Notes under the pieces: generated by a model
Told to the model about the DNA's origin: nothing
What the model saw: the letters and a program-made list of their open reading frames with translations, nothing else
The model's database searches: none
Shown here: positions 1 to 12,984 of the stretch, one piece after another
Numbering within the stretch: position 1 is the stretch's first letter
Layout: every line of letters starts with the position of its first letter
DNA from: Polydactylus sextarius
Lineage: Eukaryota > Chordata > Actinopteri > Polynemidae
Assembly: GCA_016801845.1 (NCBI GenBank)
Contig: CM028920.1
Span: forward strand, 5,659,001-5,723,000
Length of the DNA: 64,000 bases
Direction: 5' to 3'
Translations under genes and position numbers: made by a program

Positions 1-2258
1 CCGCACCCACAACAATTTATTACCAGACATAAATTTAAAGGAAATTGTTTTAACCACAACAAGGGCCCGTCTCCCACAGGGCTCCTCAACCCACACATAA
101 TCCATCAGAGGGGACAGCTGTGATAGGACAAACCCAGTGGAGCGTCAGCACTAAGCATTGTGGGTGCTCAGCTTTATCTCCTCTCTCTCTCACACACATC
201 TTCTTTTTCAAGGTAGTGGTAGAAAGAGAGGAGGGCAGTTGATTTCTTGGTCTTGGTTTTTGGTTCCTGATGAGCAGTGGTCAGTTAGGAGCTTGTATCT
301 GCAGTGGCTTCTTGTCAGCGTGAAGGCTGGTGTGATTCTGTGTGTGTGTGTTACTCACAGAAAAATCAAAGCTAGGCCAGTTGCCTTGTTGTGAGGGCCT
401 TGCAGTATAAGTATGAGGGCCAGACCTGGGAGGACCAGGTGATGACTGATGGGACAACCTTAACCTCTTTTTTCCTTTCTAAGGCACAGAGACACAGAAC
501 AGGTAGCTCAACAGGACTGGCCATGGTTTTTACAAAATTGAGGAGTTTGTCAGTTTATGAGAACAATGTTGAGAACAAGCAATGGAAAGGCAGACAGTCA
601 TCTTATGTCTTCTCCAGATTAGCTGTTCTGATTTTCTATGCTAACCTGCACAAAAGTGTTAATCAGTGTTTAAGCTTTACTAGAGGATTTAATCATTGGA
701 TTATAATGTGGCTGCATGATGAACTACAGATAATGACTGTAATACTCATGATCTTTGGTTCCCAAAAACATGATCGCACAGGAAGCCCACAGACTGTGGT
801 GTTTGCACCTACACTTACTTTGCATATGGTATCCAGTTATTCTTATGACACATTCTCTGTATCTCAGGATTCGGATTTCAAGTTTACTTCATTCCAGTAC
901 AAGAATTCTGAAGCTTGTCATTGTTTGCTTGCTTGTCTTTGTTATTGCTGGCTAATTATTGTGGCGCAGCCATCTTCGATTTTGATTTTGGGTTATTAGC
1001 GTTCTCATGACTCCCCAAGTCAATATTGTAGCTTCAGCCGAAATCTCAATTGGGAACTTTGGAAATTCAAACTTCCCACTTCAAATGGAAAGCATCATCG
1101 CTGTATCTATGAGTTGTATTGTCACACACAAGGGCAAACATAGTCATTTGCCAGGTTACAGTGAATGTGTGAATTTGCTTGAATAACACAAGGATAAACT
1201 GGCTCTCCGTTTAAACAAACCTTACAGACTTTTCCTTGCTCTACTAATTTTGGTTGTTAAATTAAAACCACTGTTAAATATGAGATTAGCTATATATATC
1301 TACACAGCTGATCATGATCTACTCAAACAAACCTGTTGTTAGCAGGTCTTATCTACTGGTCTTCTTTAGTCTGGTCTATTCCATGCACAGCAGCTGTATA
1401 AACCCTTGGTGTGCATTAACACACTGGCAGCACCGGTAGGTCAATAAAACAAAGTGCCTCAAAAAGCTAGCTGACTGGAGATCTGCTCAACTCTAATCCT
1501 TTGATTGTCAGGGGTGAATAGTGTGATAGAAACCCACAGACAACCAACTACTGAGGTGAAGAGCAAAAGTCATTGCAACTATAACAAACAGCAGGGGAGA
1601 CATTAATTCAGCACAGGGCTGATTTTCTTGTCTGACTGAACCTTGTTGCCCTTTTTCACTTTCTCTTCATTCTCTTTCTTGTCTTTGCATCGTCTGCTCA
1701 GGGTCTTTCTTCAAAGGTAGACATTAATTCATAACTGGCATGTCAAATCCTCTAGAAAAGGATCCAGCAAGAACCAGTCAAAAAACTCCTTGTACACCTA
1801 CAGTTGAACTTCTTTTTTTTAAATTTCTAGAATAAGTTATGTTGTCAGACTTAAACTTTCAGTTGTATGTATTATAGTGACTTATTGATTTAGAAGACTT
1901 TGGCCCAGATTGGTGTTTCACCAAACATTAAACAATGGAGGTTTCACTGGAGAAAAGCAAAGGTGGAAATTATAGCTTTGGAGCAGAGGGGGCGCTGGAC
2001 TCGAGGGAAATCCCTTTTCCTGAAATAGCTGGTTTGTTTGGATAGCTTGTTTACACTCTGCCACCCCAATTTGGGCATGGTGGTGGGAGCAGGAGATGGG
2101 CCAGACCAGGCCTGCTACTGATAGCCAGACAATAATAGACACCAGCAGCACACGGGGGATCTCAATTACATTCGCTTCAGAAAGGGTGTAAATGGGAGAC
2201 GGAGGCTGGATGTTGATACAAGGAGGGGAGAGGGGGTAATTGTCTGCGTGTATGCTTA

Positions 2259-2271
2259 TGTGTGTGTGTAC

Positions 2272-2323
<52 letters not shown>
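2259..2323. repeat. (TG)n microsatellite
   Basis: TG repeat with TACG and CG interruptions near its start. Confidence 0.98.
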
Positions 2324-2325
<2 letters not shown>

Positions 2326-3189
2326 ACCAAAACTGTACCTTACCACAGCTGCATTGGAGAGTTATCAGTCTGGAATTGGATTGTATACCTGTGCAGAAGC
2401 AATCCTCTCATAACACCCATAGTGTTATAGATGTTGGTGCACATCCAGTGCTTTTGATATTAAATTATTTTAATAAAATCACACTTTTATATAATTTTAT
2501 TACTACCTTAATGTGGTGGAGGGATTAGTGTGATGTCATGATCCTGGAAGTTCTGTTGCTTAGGGTATTAATGCCTGGAAAGTAAAAGTAAATTGAATCC
2601 ACGAGAGAGGCTGGAGTAAGACCAGCACAAAATGACCCTATGACTGCTACACAAAGGGTATGTGCCACCCTACCCTGAAGCTGTAAACTGGGGCTAGCCT
2701 CTGTAGCCAGATTTGGGGTATACTTGTGGCTGAACATTTGGTGGCCTGACCTTTACCAATGTGTCCTCCTCAGGCACAGCCAGATCTACATGGAGCAACA
2801 GGGCTAGATATCAGTGGGTCATTCCCTCGGGTGGACCAATCCTGAGCATCACAGTCTGTACCACTTTTGCTAGTTTAATGGCAGAAGACAGGTTGTAGCT
2901 CCAGCCACATGGTTAAAAATTTGTTGTACTTAGTCCCTTAATCTATCTTGGGAGTGACAATGTCAGAGGTCAAGGTAATAGGAGGGACCTCCTCTCATCT
3001 GTCCACCTGTCTCTTATTTACTCTTATTTGCTCTTCCGCCAGCTTGGGTGCTAAGATTGGCACCAGCACATGTGATATTTAAGCAATATGGCCACCGGAC
3101 AGGAAAATGAAGACTGCCTTAGTCTTGCATGAACTCACTTGTAAGGTCTACTCCTAGTTAGATCTGACTAGATTGTTAAGTATAACTGG

Positions 3190-3420
3190 CTGCAAGTTAA
3201 TGCTAAATGCTAACTAGCCTAGCCTGCTAAAATGTTCACAAGGGGAATGCTAAATGCCAATCTTTTGCAGATTACCCTATTCAGATTAACCTATTTTAGT
3301 GTACTAGCATGCTATTTCTAATTTCTGATGAAATCTGGTAGAAATGCCATTGTTTTTTGGAGTATTTGGTCATAAATCAAAGTTTTAGACAAATTCAATT
3401 TTTAATTCAAAAATGGTGGG
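3190..3420 (+). repeat. Decayed interspersed repeat (GCTAAATGCTAAC type)
   Basis: It reads gttaatgctaaatgctaac, ctaaaatgttcacaagggg, aatgctaaatgccaatc, then gtatttggtcataaatcaa, agttttagacaaattcaat. I recognise this order of motifs from a repeat common in perch-like fish. I cannot name the family. Confidence 0.5.
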
Positions 3421-3999
3421 GGTGAAAAATATAAAAAAAAAACATATAGAAAATTATAGAAAAATTATTTAAAAAATTATAGTTTTGTCAGTTTATCCCG
3501 AGAGCTAAATGTCACATGAAAAACCTCACAAAGTAAACTTCATAAGTAAACCTCACAAAGAGATGAAAAGTAATAGTCAATAACCAACACTGTGATCCAC
3601 AGACACACCGCAAGAAAAAAAACATGCAGTTACTGCCAAAATGAAAATTAAACCTTGAAGTAGAACTCTGTCATAACAATTATGACATTGAATGAAAAAT
3701 GACTTTTCATTTTCACCCTTAAATAGGCAGAAAATTTTCAAAGTTGATAAATGACTTCATGTTAATATGGCACCCCTGGATATCCATAGTGGGCTACAGT
3801 TTACACAGATTATACAATGTGCATATTGTTATAAAAATGTAATGTAATAATACTCTAATAACAGACCAACTAGCAGACTCCACTCAAAATCCTTATTTCA
3901 TGCTCAGGCCCTCCAGTGGCTGTCTGGATTTTTTTCAACCTTTGCCCTTTAAAAATGTCCTGGATCACTTCTGGATAATATTTAACAATGTAATATTAT

Positions 4000-4330
4000 A
4001 GGACGAAAGAGCCCTGGCGTTGCCTTAAGAGCCTGACTCATGCAAATACAGTCGATCTCCCCCGCTCTCTTTATTAGCTCTCATCCTTCCAGTCGGGCTG
4101 GATTTATCTGGCTGTGCCGGGGCCTCCCAAAATGCTGGAACACCCCCTCAACCCTCCCACCCCTCAAATCCCCTCTCTTTCTCCTTCAGTGCATCTCTAT
4201 TCCCACAGCCAGATAAAACCCGAGACTGACAGAGGGAGATTTCTGGAAGCGGTGGTGCAGTTTTCTTACCCCGAGGCGGAGGAAAAATAAAAAAAATTAA
4301 AAGTAAAGAGAAGCATGGAGGGCTGGTGGG
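4000..4330. promoter_or_regulatory. Candidate intronic regulatory block with paired TTATCTGGCTGTG sites
   Basis: The block is more GC-rich than its surroundings. It contains an octamer ATGCAAAT (about 4040) and a 14 bp inverted pair, tttatctggctgtg at 4103-4116 and cacagccagataaa at 4204-4217. Each half includes a GATA-type AGATAA/TTATCT. There are no repeat hallmarks. Function is inferred from composition and motif pairing only. Confidence 0.35.
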
Positions 4331-4691
4331 AGGTGAGCATTCAATCTGAGGTTTGATTTGGAGTCTGCTTTTTTAAAGCCAGAAAGAAGAAAAGAAAGAA
4401 AACAAACATACGCAGCAAAGTGAAACGAATATTCAAGCCCACAGTTGTCTCTCCTAAACACCTGTGAACAGCCACTCAGTTAGTCTTAGCGACGAGGGCA
4501 GCATGCATAAAGCGGGTTGGTGGACTTTGATGTGGCACATTCTCTGGCGGCCACGTTGGAGGTCTTTGGATTTCAGTCAAATCGGTGACAGCAAAATGAT
4601 TCTATACATTGTTTATTTTTGTGTAGGTTGTTTCCTAGTGATAAAATATCACTATTTTAACTAGAGAAAATTACTTCCACAAGTGCTCATT

Positions 4692-5785
4692 TTAAAGGGC
4701 CAGTCCGCTCAAATTACTAAAGGTGTAGATGCATAATTATTTTGTAATGATATAAAAACGGAATGTCTAAATACTTATTAAATACTAATAACACATGTTT
4801 ACATTTAGTTAGGAACATTAGTTTGAATTATTACCCATTAGCTCTATTTCTTGATGTTTCAGTTTTTGTAAGACAGATGACTTCAAACACCTAGACTGGA
4901 GTAAAGTTTCAAAATGTCTCATGATGTTCTGTCAAGTTGTGTAATCTAAGTTCAACCGATTTTTTTTTTTTTTTTTTTTTTTTGGCCCTGAACACCAAAT
5001 ATCCTTAGCCTTATAACTTAGTTACCTGGTAACACTGTGATGTTAGTTTTTTCCTTTTTTATCACGGTTGTAATTGAATTTTCAGCAAATAGTGCATCTT
5101 TTAGAATAATGTTGTTTTGAGTTGTTAAATATACGTCACCCATGAGGCTCAGCGTATGGAGAAGACTGCACTATAATTCGACCAAATGTGTATCCAAACT
5201 AGAACTTGATTGAAATTAATGAGAACATTATTAGATATGAACAAAGGCAAACTACTTTCTTCCCTCTGCAATTACAGGGTTACACAGCAAAACAAATGTT
5301 ATGCCCAGTAATTAAATATTTCTAACTAAAACGGCACCCTGGGAGCTGTAGGTTACTGCTCTACTTACACTGTTGCTCATCATTTGTATTGACAATTCAC
5401 CTGCGAGAGTTTAATGTTTGTTCAAGGCTTGGACAAATTTCTTAATAAAAGTCATCTGATACTTTCTGTGCAAGAAATTGAACCTCCTACTCGCACAGAC
5501 CTGGGTCAACAGCAACACAAAACTGAAGACCTCTGTGGATAAACCTGAAACTATATGTATCAAAAATATTAAAACTACAGCCCTGTGGTTGTTTGTCTCC
5601 GCCAGCTAGTTCAGTTGTAGGTAATTAGTGCTTTATATTTCACGATTTATGGCCAAAAATATGTTATGTATTTTCCTATGATCTTTGACCTTTGACCACC
5701 AAAGTCTAATTGTGTCATCCTTGAATTAAAATCAATGTTTGACCCAAATTTTAAAGGATTCTTTTAGAGTGGACTGGCCCTTCAA
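4692..5785. mobile_element. 1.09 kb non-autonomous element with inverted termini
   Basis: The sequence aagggccagtccgctc at 4695-4710 is matched 15 of 16 by the reverse complement of gagtggactggccctt at 5767-5782. The left end is preceded by TTAA (4692-4695, overlapping the first base) and the right end by TCAA (5782-5785). This fits a decayed piggyBac-type TTAA target duplication, though that is inference. The interior has no open reading frame of note, a T-run, and a TGACC-type repeat copy abutting its right end. Confidence 0.55.
5578..5765 (+). repeat. TGACC-type dispersed repeat, copy 1
   Basis: The copy contains the family core in order: gttcagttgtaggtaatta, then atttatggccaaaaatatg, then tttgacctttgaccaccaa, then cttgaattaaaatcaatg. 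The sub-sequence TGACCTTTGACCA (5686-5698) reads TGGTCAAAGGTCA on the other strand, a perfect DR1 arrangement of nuclear-receptor half-sites. Confidence 0.75.
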
Positions 5786-8700
5786 GGCTCTTGGAGTTGC
5801 ATGTTATTATCAATTCTATATATAATCTATTGACCTGCCAAGTTAACCAAGGAGTATAGGAACCTCCAAGCTATAGCCAGTTAAAGATCTGTGACATCAC
5901 TACAAAGCCTCTACAGGAAGGGGTGAGGAGAACAGGTCATGAGGAAGGGCAGAGGGGATAATGGTGGAGGACAGTTAGTTGATTAACAGGAGGGAGGGAA
6001 GGCAGAGCTGCAGTGCTGTACATACCCCTGAGTCTACAGGCAGCTGAATTAGGCTCAGTTGGGCATGCAAGTCCTCCCGCTTGGACAATTCCTATAGAGG
6101 AAGTGATCGTTGCAGCCGGACAGGAGAGGAAGGCGCGAACAGGAAAAGAGGCACAGAGGTGAGAGGTGGAACCACAGCAAGTAGACAAGAGCAGAAGGAG
6201 AACGTTAAAAGGAGGTTCAGCCTGTCGTAACAATTTTTGGACTTTATAACATGCCACAAAAACATAATCAAAGCAACTGTCCTGGACCACAGTGTGCAGT
6301 GCTGCACATGTGCAACTTGGCTCAATCAAAAGCATGACAAGTCAGGACAGTGAAGAGTTAGAAGAGAAGCACAAGCCATGTTTTACCATCCAGTCGCTCC
6401 ATTGACATGTTGTCAGAGTACCGTTCAGAAATGAAAATGATCTTGACAGAGACATTTAATGACAGTGCAGAACAGATAGGCATCATCACAAGACACACTG
6501 TGCTCAGCATGGAAGCATTCCTCTGCAGCTCACACATCTGCAGAACTGCATGTGTGTGTGAATTGTGCATGTTTGCATATGTATGAAGTGTGTTTTTACT
6601 GTCACAGTGAGAGTAACCTAGCAACTTTTTGTCTCTCTTCTCATAAAGAAACAGAGCTGTTGCGCTCTCTGCAGCAGATATTGGATTCAGTCACGTGGAC
6701 ACACTGTGACAATCAGACAGAGAGAGACTGAGCAAGACAAAGAGATGGATGATAGAAGAGAACAAGAAGAAATATGCAGCAGATGGACATTAAAAGTAAT
6801 ACTCTTAGTGTGCATGGCTCTGTCTTTGTGTGTGTGCGCGCGTGTGTGTGTGTACGTGTTAGTGTGTTCATGTGTTTCTTGGCTCTGAACCCGTACATCT
6901 CTACTGACTTGGCTCACGTCATTCAAGCAGCCGTTTCTTAGCAACCCTGACGCAAGAAAAGTTTGGCCAACTAAAAATAAACTTTGTGTTTGCAGAAAAG
7001 GATGTAAAGTTGAAAAAGGAGAGGGGGAATTAAGCAGACAGCTCTGTGATGATACAGGAGAACAGAGGAAGAGAAGAGAACACCAGCTAATAGACCTTGG
7101 GGGTTTCTACATTCGGTCCTAAGTGTGTGTGTGTGTGTGTGTGTGTGTGCTTGTGCGTGTGAGAGAGAGCTCTCAACAGAAGTGAAGCCTATCAACGGGC
7201 AACACAGCAAACAAATTAATTCCTCTCAATTTTTAATTTAGAAATATAAACTATAATTACACAGTAGCTATCGTGTTCACTTAGCATTAGTTATCAATCA
7301 TTAAAAAAGAGCTACCTGTAAGAGTTCAGCAACAGTTGGGAGGATTCATCACACTGCTAAACTTAATCAACAATAATTCATAAAACTGTGCTTAGATTCA
7401 CACTAGCATCATGTTTTCTGCCCTCCTGAACAAGTATACAATATCCACAATATTGTCCTTTTGGCCCTACTCTTCTGCCATGTGTACTAGCTACTAGCTA
7501 ACAGTGTGCAGAGTGCAATGGGGGTTTTCAGCAGCTAAAATGATGATACAAGCCAAATGGATGAGAGTGAACCAAAACAGTGAAGCTGTAATTGAAAAAC
7601 CAAAACAATGAGCTTAAAAATGCCAAATGTCTCTGTAGAACAGAATGAAACTTACATGATCCAAAATAAATAAAAATATTGATTGTAGTCACTTTAAGTT
7701 TGTACTATTCGCTTGTAATATTAGCACTACTGGTCACTAATTAAGTTCCTGTGCAGATGTTTTGACTCCCTTCTAAGTCCCTTGTACTTGCTGTACACTG
7801 TTTCTAGCTAGCACATCAGCTCTGTCACAGCCAAGCTTGTTTTTGGGGCAAATCCAACAAACTTTTTAAGCATTTTTCATGTCCCAGTGAAAATCACAAG
7901 TGACTTTGTGACTCTCCCCACACAGAGATAAATAGGAGCGTGGTCTTGTTTAAAATCCTTGCCTGAGGGTGATAGCAGTGGTAATACTTGCCTACAGTGG
8001 CTTTGCCTGTACCCTTATCACTTTGTGTGTTAGCCTGTGCTCATGACTCAGTGTAAATTAGGGACTAACAATTAGAGTAATGACTAACATCATTAACTCT
8101 CCAGATGGATGATGTTGCTCTATAACTGTTGAAGTTTAAGTGATATTTTCTGTGGTTCCCTCACATAAAGATAGTTTAACAATGAGATTACAGGATAGAT
8201 ATCCTCAGTTGGTTTTTATCATGTCTTACATTCTTTGCTTCCCTTTTAGGTCTTCTTCTTAAACGCACTCATGGACTTCATATTTGTACGGCAGATAAGC
8301 TCAATAGCAGGCAAAGCCCATTCCAATTAATCGCTGTCAGCCTCTCTCGTTCTGTCACCCCTCATCTATTCTCCCTCGTCTTTGGCAAAGAGCATCAGAG
8401 ATCAAAGCTGAGGTGTTGTCACCCCTTAAAGAAAGAGACCCGAGGGCAAGCAGAGCCAGACTGAATACTCATGGGATTTATGGGTCTTCATCTCATCTCA
8501 CCAGCTATTCCTTTCTCTCAGTCACTCTATCTGTCTCAAATAAAGCCCAGTATATTTCAAACGGACTGACTGCAAGAGAAGTTAAGAGAAGTTGCACACC
8601 GAGGTTCAACTGTGTTACACCCTCGTAGCCGCAAAAAATGTTCAGGAAAAACTCAAACTGTTTTCCCAGCTGCCTGTTTCCAAACAATAACAGCCATTAA

Positions 8701-9526
8701 TGCACCTCTCTTTTTGCTGCCTCTTACTCTTTTCTGTCTTGGAGAATAATCACAAACACGATGTGGTGGTGGATTACATATCGCTTTGTGTTTTATGACA
8801 TAAGAAGAATCGTTTGAAACGGGGGGGGGGGAGAAAGGTATCCGAGCTTGAAACCGATGATGTGGGTGATGTGGGCTGATGCGCAGTCTAGTCTAGCAGA
8901 CATACTTTTCGTATGATTTGTACTTTATGGCATGACCACGTTGGCAAATAAGCTGAACAATAATGAGGATGACTGCTGAGACAGTGGGAAAGAGTAGGAG
9001 GAGGAGAGGCTGACAGCGCTATGAAGATGAAGAAGACAGGAAAATGAAATGCTGCAACTGGTGTGAGCTCATGTCCTCAGATAACCCGCTGCGGAGAGTG
9101 CAAGAAAAAGGTATAGGTTAATGCCTGCGGTGTTCATGAATTTGTATGTGTGGGCAAGAACATCCATCCATTAGTGGCGTGTGTGCCTGTACTGAATAAT
9201 ATGTACCTCACTGAGTAATTTTAGCCTCATGTTTCAGCCTTAAGACCTTATTTTTCTAAAAGCTAGCAAAGAAGAGTTGTTCCAGCTGCACTTTAACCCT
9301 AGATTGAAATGATTTGTGTTAGGACCTGGAAACAAGCCAGATCACTGTGATAGACTGGTACGAGTTGACCTACATAAAGAGAAGATAAACAATCTCCCCT
9401 CTAATGAAGCAGATCTCTTATATGCTTTTAGAGAGAAAAAAGAAGTTTTAACCTAATTCCAGACTATATAGCTTTTTTTGTTACATTTACTACATATAAG
9501 TTGTGAATGCATGACCAAAGTTTTAC

Positions 9527-9682
9527 CTCCGTCTGGAAACCCTCAACCAAGATGGCAACCAGCAAGTTGAAGAGGACGTAGTTTCCAAAGGTCATGAGCG
9601 CAATGAAGTAGAGGGCAGCTACAGGAGAGGTGGAGGCCATGCCATTATATAACACCTTGTTCCAGTCCTCCTGGGTTAGTAT
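9527..9682 (-). CDS. cacna1g: cacna1g exon: domain II pore loop and IIS6
   Basis: This 156 bp exon (52 codons, phase 0 at both ends) has a ccttcag acceptor and a gtaaaa donor after GFQTE. It opens ILTQEDWNKVLYNGMASTS, and Glu in TQEDW is the domain II filter residue. It continues PVAALYFIALMTFGNYVLF and the rest of IIS6 (NLLVAILVEGFQTE). At the entry to IIS6 this protein has PV where Cav3.1 has SW as I recall it. The donor is at the position where mammalian CACNA1G alternatively splices the II-III linker. The next exon is not within the remaining 9.5 kb as far as I can recognise. Confidence 0.97.
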
Positions 9683-10317
9683 CTGAAGGAGAGAAGAGAA
9701 TAACATGTATTGGTGGGAAATAGAAAGAATATCTTGTTACACAACTGTCAAGATTTACATTCTCACACATTTAAAGTGACAAGAAAAACAATGAGCCCTT
9801 GATTTCAGACAGATGATGATTGATGATTGATTTAGGGGCTGAAATTATGATTGTTTTATTGGCTATACTTTACCAGCTAATTAAACCAACATGAATTTCT
9901 TGAAAAAGTTTTCATCAGCTGACTGAAACATGTTTCTCTATTCTGTCGTGTAAAAATTAAAATCTTATAAAAGGTTCTTATATATCGACTTGATAGTTAG
10001 AAACTGTTGGTTACACAATATGATGCTAACTGAAATTAAAGCAGCATGTTGAAGGAAATAAAGTTAGTATCCACACAGCAAAAACAATATCCTTCAAAAA
10101 TAAGAAATAATCGATTAATACAAAGCATATTTGCTTGTGAAAGCGAAAAAAAAAAAATCTGCCAATGGAACAAGTGAAGATTGACTTGTTAAGATTTCTT
10201 AAAATAAGATGTCTAATATGAGCTTTTTTGACATGATGTTATACCAAAATCAGTTTGAGAAACTTATTTATGATAGGTTGGTGGGAAAGACTTATTTTAA
10301 GCTAATTCTACTAAAAT

Positions 10318-10350
<33 letters not shown>
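10318..10350. repeat. (ATA)n microsatellite
   Basis: Perfect trinucleotide run. Confidence 0.97.
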
Positions 10351-10351
<1 letters not shown>

Positions 10352-10879
10352 GATATTTTTTTGGCAAAAAAAAAGTTCAAATTCACTTAAGATTCCTGTA
10401 AGATTTTCAGTTTTAAGATTTGAGTTATTAAACCATGTAGAGCACGTGGAAACTAAGAGTTAGTTACAAACTAGTTAACTAGTTAGTGAGGGAATTAGCT
10501 AACATTTTTTTAGCTTACATATTTGTACATATTTTCAAACAGCATGTTTCACTTGAGCATTAGAGAAGAAAAACTGTGAGAGATAAAAACAGCTGTGTTT
10601 CATGGAAGTAACAATCTGAATCTTAAACTTCTCCAAACACAACATAACATTGATATAAAGGTTAAGCTAAACCTTTATATTATCCAAGAGCAACTTCTGC
10701 ACATTAAGTAGAGACTACATAGTGGATGTAGTATTGGCGAATGGAGCTTTTGTCTTAAATAATAACCTGTAATCCCACAAACTGATTTAATTTGTTAATG
10801 TTGGATTCTTTTGGCATAAAGGTAGAGACTGGTTACTACTGCAGGTGGCATCAAGCCAATTATGTTGCACTGACACAAG

Positions 10880-10945
10880 GATTCAACAGCTTTATTGTCA
10901 TTGCATCACATGTTAGAAACATGAGGTGAACGAAATTAGTACAAC
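10880..10945 (-). mobile_element. LINE-type 3' tail, minus orientation
   Basis: The minus strand reads aatttcgttcacctcatgt, then tgcaatgacaataaagctg, a common ending of fish L2-like elements. Confidence 0.5.
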
Positions 10946-11535
10946 CTGTGGAAAAAAACCTGTTTTAAACCATATTCTGGAGTGCGGCCACTAAACTTTT
11001 ACAGTTATGGTTCTCTTTTTTTTACTGCCAAGTGTTAAGACTTGCCTATAATGAGTATAATTCTACAACAATGATGTAAACGCAGAAATATGTCTGACAT
11101 TTGCCTCATCTGTAAATTTCCAGACACAAGGAGGGTGAAGCAACTCTGCAGTCATGTCTGGGCTTAGTTTGGAGCAGAACTGCTGCTCCCTGCTTCATCG
11201 AAATGAACCAAGCGACTTGACTGAGTAGGCATCTGATGAGAATACCTCCTGGGCACCTTCTTCATCCAACTGGTAGAAGAACTTGGGGTTGACCCAGAAC
11301 ACACTGGCTGATTATATTTTTCATGTAGGCTGGGAATGTATTTAGAGCATCCAAGAGGAGCTGGAAAACATCAGTTGACTACATTGCTTGATCTGTCACC
11401 ATTTACCCCAACCCCTGATAAGCCACTGGGAATCGATGGATTTAATTATACACTACTGTATTTTAATCAAATAGCCTATAATTAAAACTTGATGCGATGA
11501 ACCAATGATGTACTTTTATATATAAACAAATAAAA

Positions 11536-11537
<2 letters not shown>

Positions 11538-11627
<90 letters not shown>
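11538..11627. repeat. (TC)n(AT)n compound microsatellite
   Basis: About 39 bp of TC is followed directly by about 51 bp of AT. The AT half is self-complementary. Confidence 0.99.
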
Positions 11628-11629
<2 letters not shown>

Positions 11630-12300
11630 CCCCCATGACAATAGGTGGAGATGAAAATAATTTAAACTCAGATATGTCAGTACAATCTTCTGTACAGATA
11701 AGACACTATGGCACTTTACACAGTCCCTGATCAGATGTTTCACTGAATTATAAATGGTTACTATTTTGAGGGCGATAACTACCATGCAGTATTTTATTCT
11801 GAGATAACAGATGAAGGGTTGGACCCCAAATAGGGCCTTAAAGCTACTAATCCAAGGTGACATGATGCAAGAGGAAAGCCTACTTAACCTATGTGGGATA
11901 CTTGGAAATGGAAATTAGATGAGTGGAAGAAAATGAAGGGGAAAGATAAAGGCCAGTCAGGGAGGGGGAGAGGGTCCAGGAGAGTGAGTGAAGAGGAATA
12001 TTTGATTATATTTTATTTATTCAGAAGGAAATTGTCTTTTCAGCCTTTGGATGGGGACAAGTTCAGTCAGAACTGACGAAGTGAGATGATGTTAAGTTAA
12101 GTAGCTTGAGGGCATGTCACCAGGTACAGTTTGATCACAAGGAGTTTAAACTACCAGATGGTGGATGAACTCAAATATCTCCAGGTCATATTGCTGCTAA
12201 ATTTGCATTAACTCGACAAGCTGTAAAGTTTCGGTTAAACTCGCGATAACATGGTGAAATGTGAGTAAGAGAAGAGGAGGCAGAGGGGATTCATGCTCAC

Positions 12301-12415
12301 CTGGAAGACAGTCACTATGGCCCAGAGAAGAGAGTCGAAGTTCTTCCTGTCTGGCAGTGTGTCTTCATCCCTCTCCGACCCAAACTTACAGCCAAACAGA
12401 TGCATCCCCAGGATG
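12301..12415 (-). CDS. cacna1g: cacna1g exon: end of IIS5 and domain II extracellular loop
   Basis: This 115 bp exon has an atgtcag acceptor and a gtgagc donor after TVFQ. One base completes a split Ser codon and 38 codons follow. It encodes [34 protein letters not shown] and TVFQ, the end of IIS5 and the short domain II turret leading into the pore helix. It corresponds to mammalian [26 protein letters not shown] with two small changes (G for A, E for G). Confidence 0.97.
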
Positions 12416-12984
12416 CTGACATGAGGATGAGGGAGGAGGAAGGAGAAAACAAACAGGAAGAAGAGGGATAAATGTTTACATCAGGCCAACTCATTAGACA
12501 CAGTACAAATAAACAGGAATTATTTGCAGAAAGAACTTGTTGTTTAGAGTGTACCATACTGATTATACTTGTAAAAACAGCTGTGGCTGAATATGCCGAA
12601 CATTAACAGGGTTTATAGCACAGAGGTTAGAAGAATAAAAGTCATCAACAAACACTTTTATGACAATAAAAAAAAGAAGCAAAGAACACAAAATTCACCA
12701 CTTATGTAAAAGTGGCAGAGAGGTAAATACCAGTCATTGGTTCTTAAACAGTTGTCCCACAATGCACCGAGGCAACAACATTGCCAACAAAACTGAATGA
12801 AAGTGGAGTGCTTGTGCCAGGTTAAATTCAGCACCATGGACAGCGTCATAGACCATGGCAATGACATACACCTCCTGCATTTTCGTTTCAGGGAAGAACT
12901 CATTTTTCATTTGCACTGAAAAGATAGATATAAAGGAAACTTATTTTGTCTGCTTCGGAAATTAAATATCTCAACAAATTCTTT

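Larger units (their letters stand above)
1..9526 (-). other. cacna1g: cacna1g intron after IIS6 (open at the window end)
   Basis: No exon of the II-III linker is recognisable here on the minus strand, so the intron is at least 9.5 kb. It holds TG arrays (2259-2323, 6823-6860, 7123-7149), a T-run near 4961-4983, and a repeat remnant at 3190-3420. It also holds the inverted-repeat element at 4692-5785, a candidate regulatory block at 4000-4330, and a G-run at 8821-8831. The longest open frame (391-999, plus strand, 202 codons) has no recognisable domain, no splice context and no family resemblance. The stretches 1-2250 and 7400-9500 otherwise show nothing I can name. Confidence 0.75.
9683..12300 (-). 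other. cacna1g: cacna1g intron in domain II loop (2.6 kb)
   Basis: The intron holds an ATA triplet array (10318-10350), a repeat-like stretch around 10040-10430, a minus-oriented LINE-type 3' tail (10880-10945), and the compound TC/AT microsatellite at 11538-11627. No coding sequence was seen. Confidence 0.85.

Noticed and set aside
391..999. 202-codon open frame on the plus strand
   Set aside because: No recognisable domain, low-quality composition, no splice or promoter context. It fits chance in an AT-rich intron.
1797..1830. Tc1-like terminal sequence (ctacagttgaacttctt)
   Set aside because: It matches the known terminal motif over only a few bases and has no partner end.
9001..9110. 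Possible alternative II-III linker exon on the minus strand
   Set aside because: It has purine/pyrimidine-rich flanks but the translation does not resemble the known mammalian alternative exon and hits stops.
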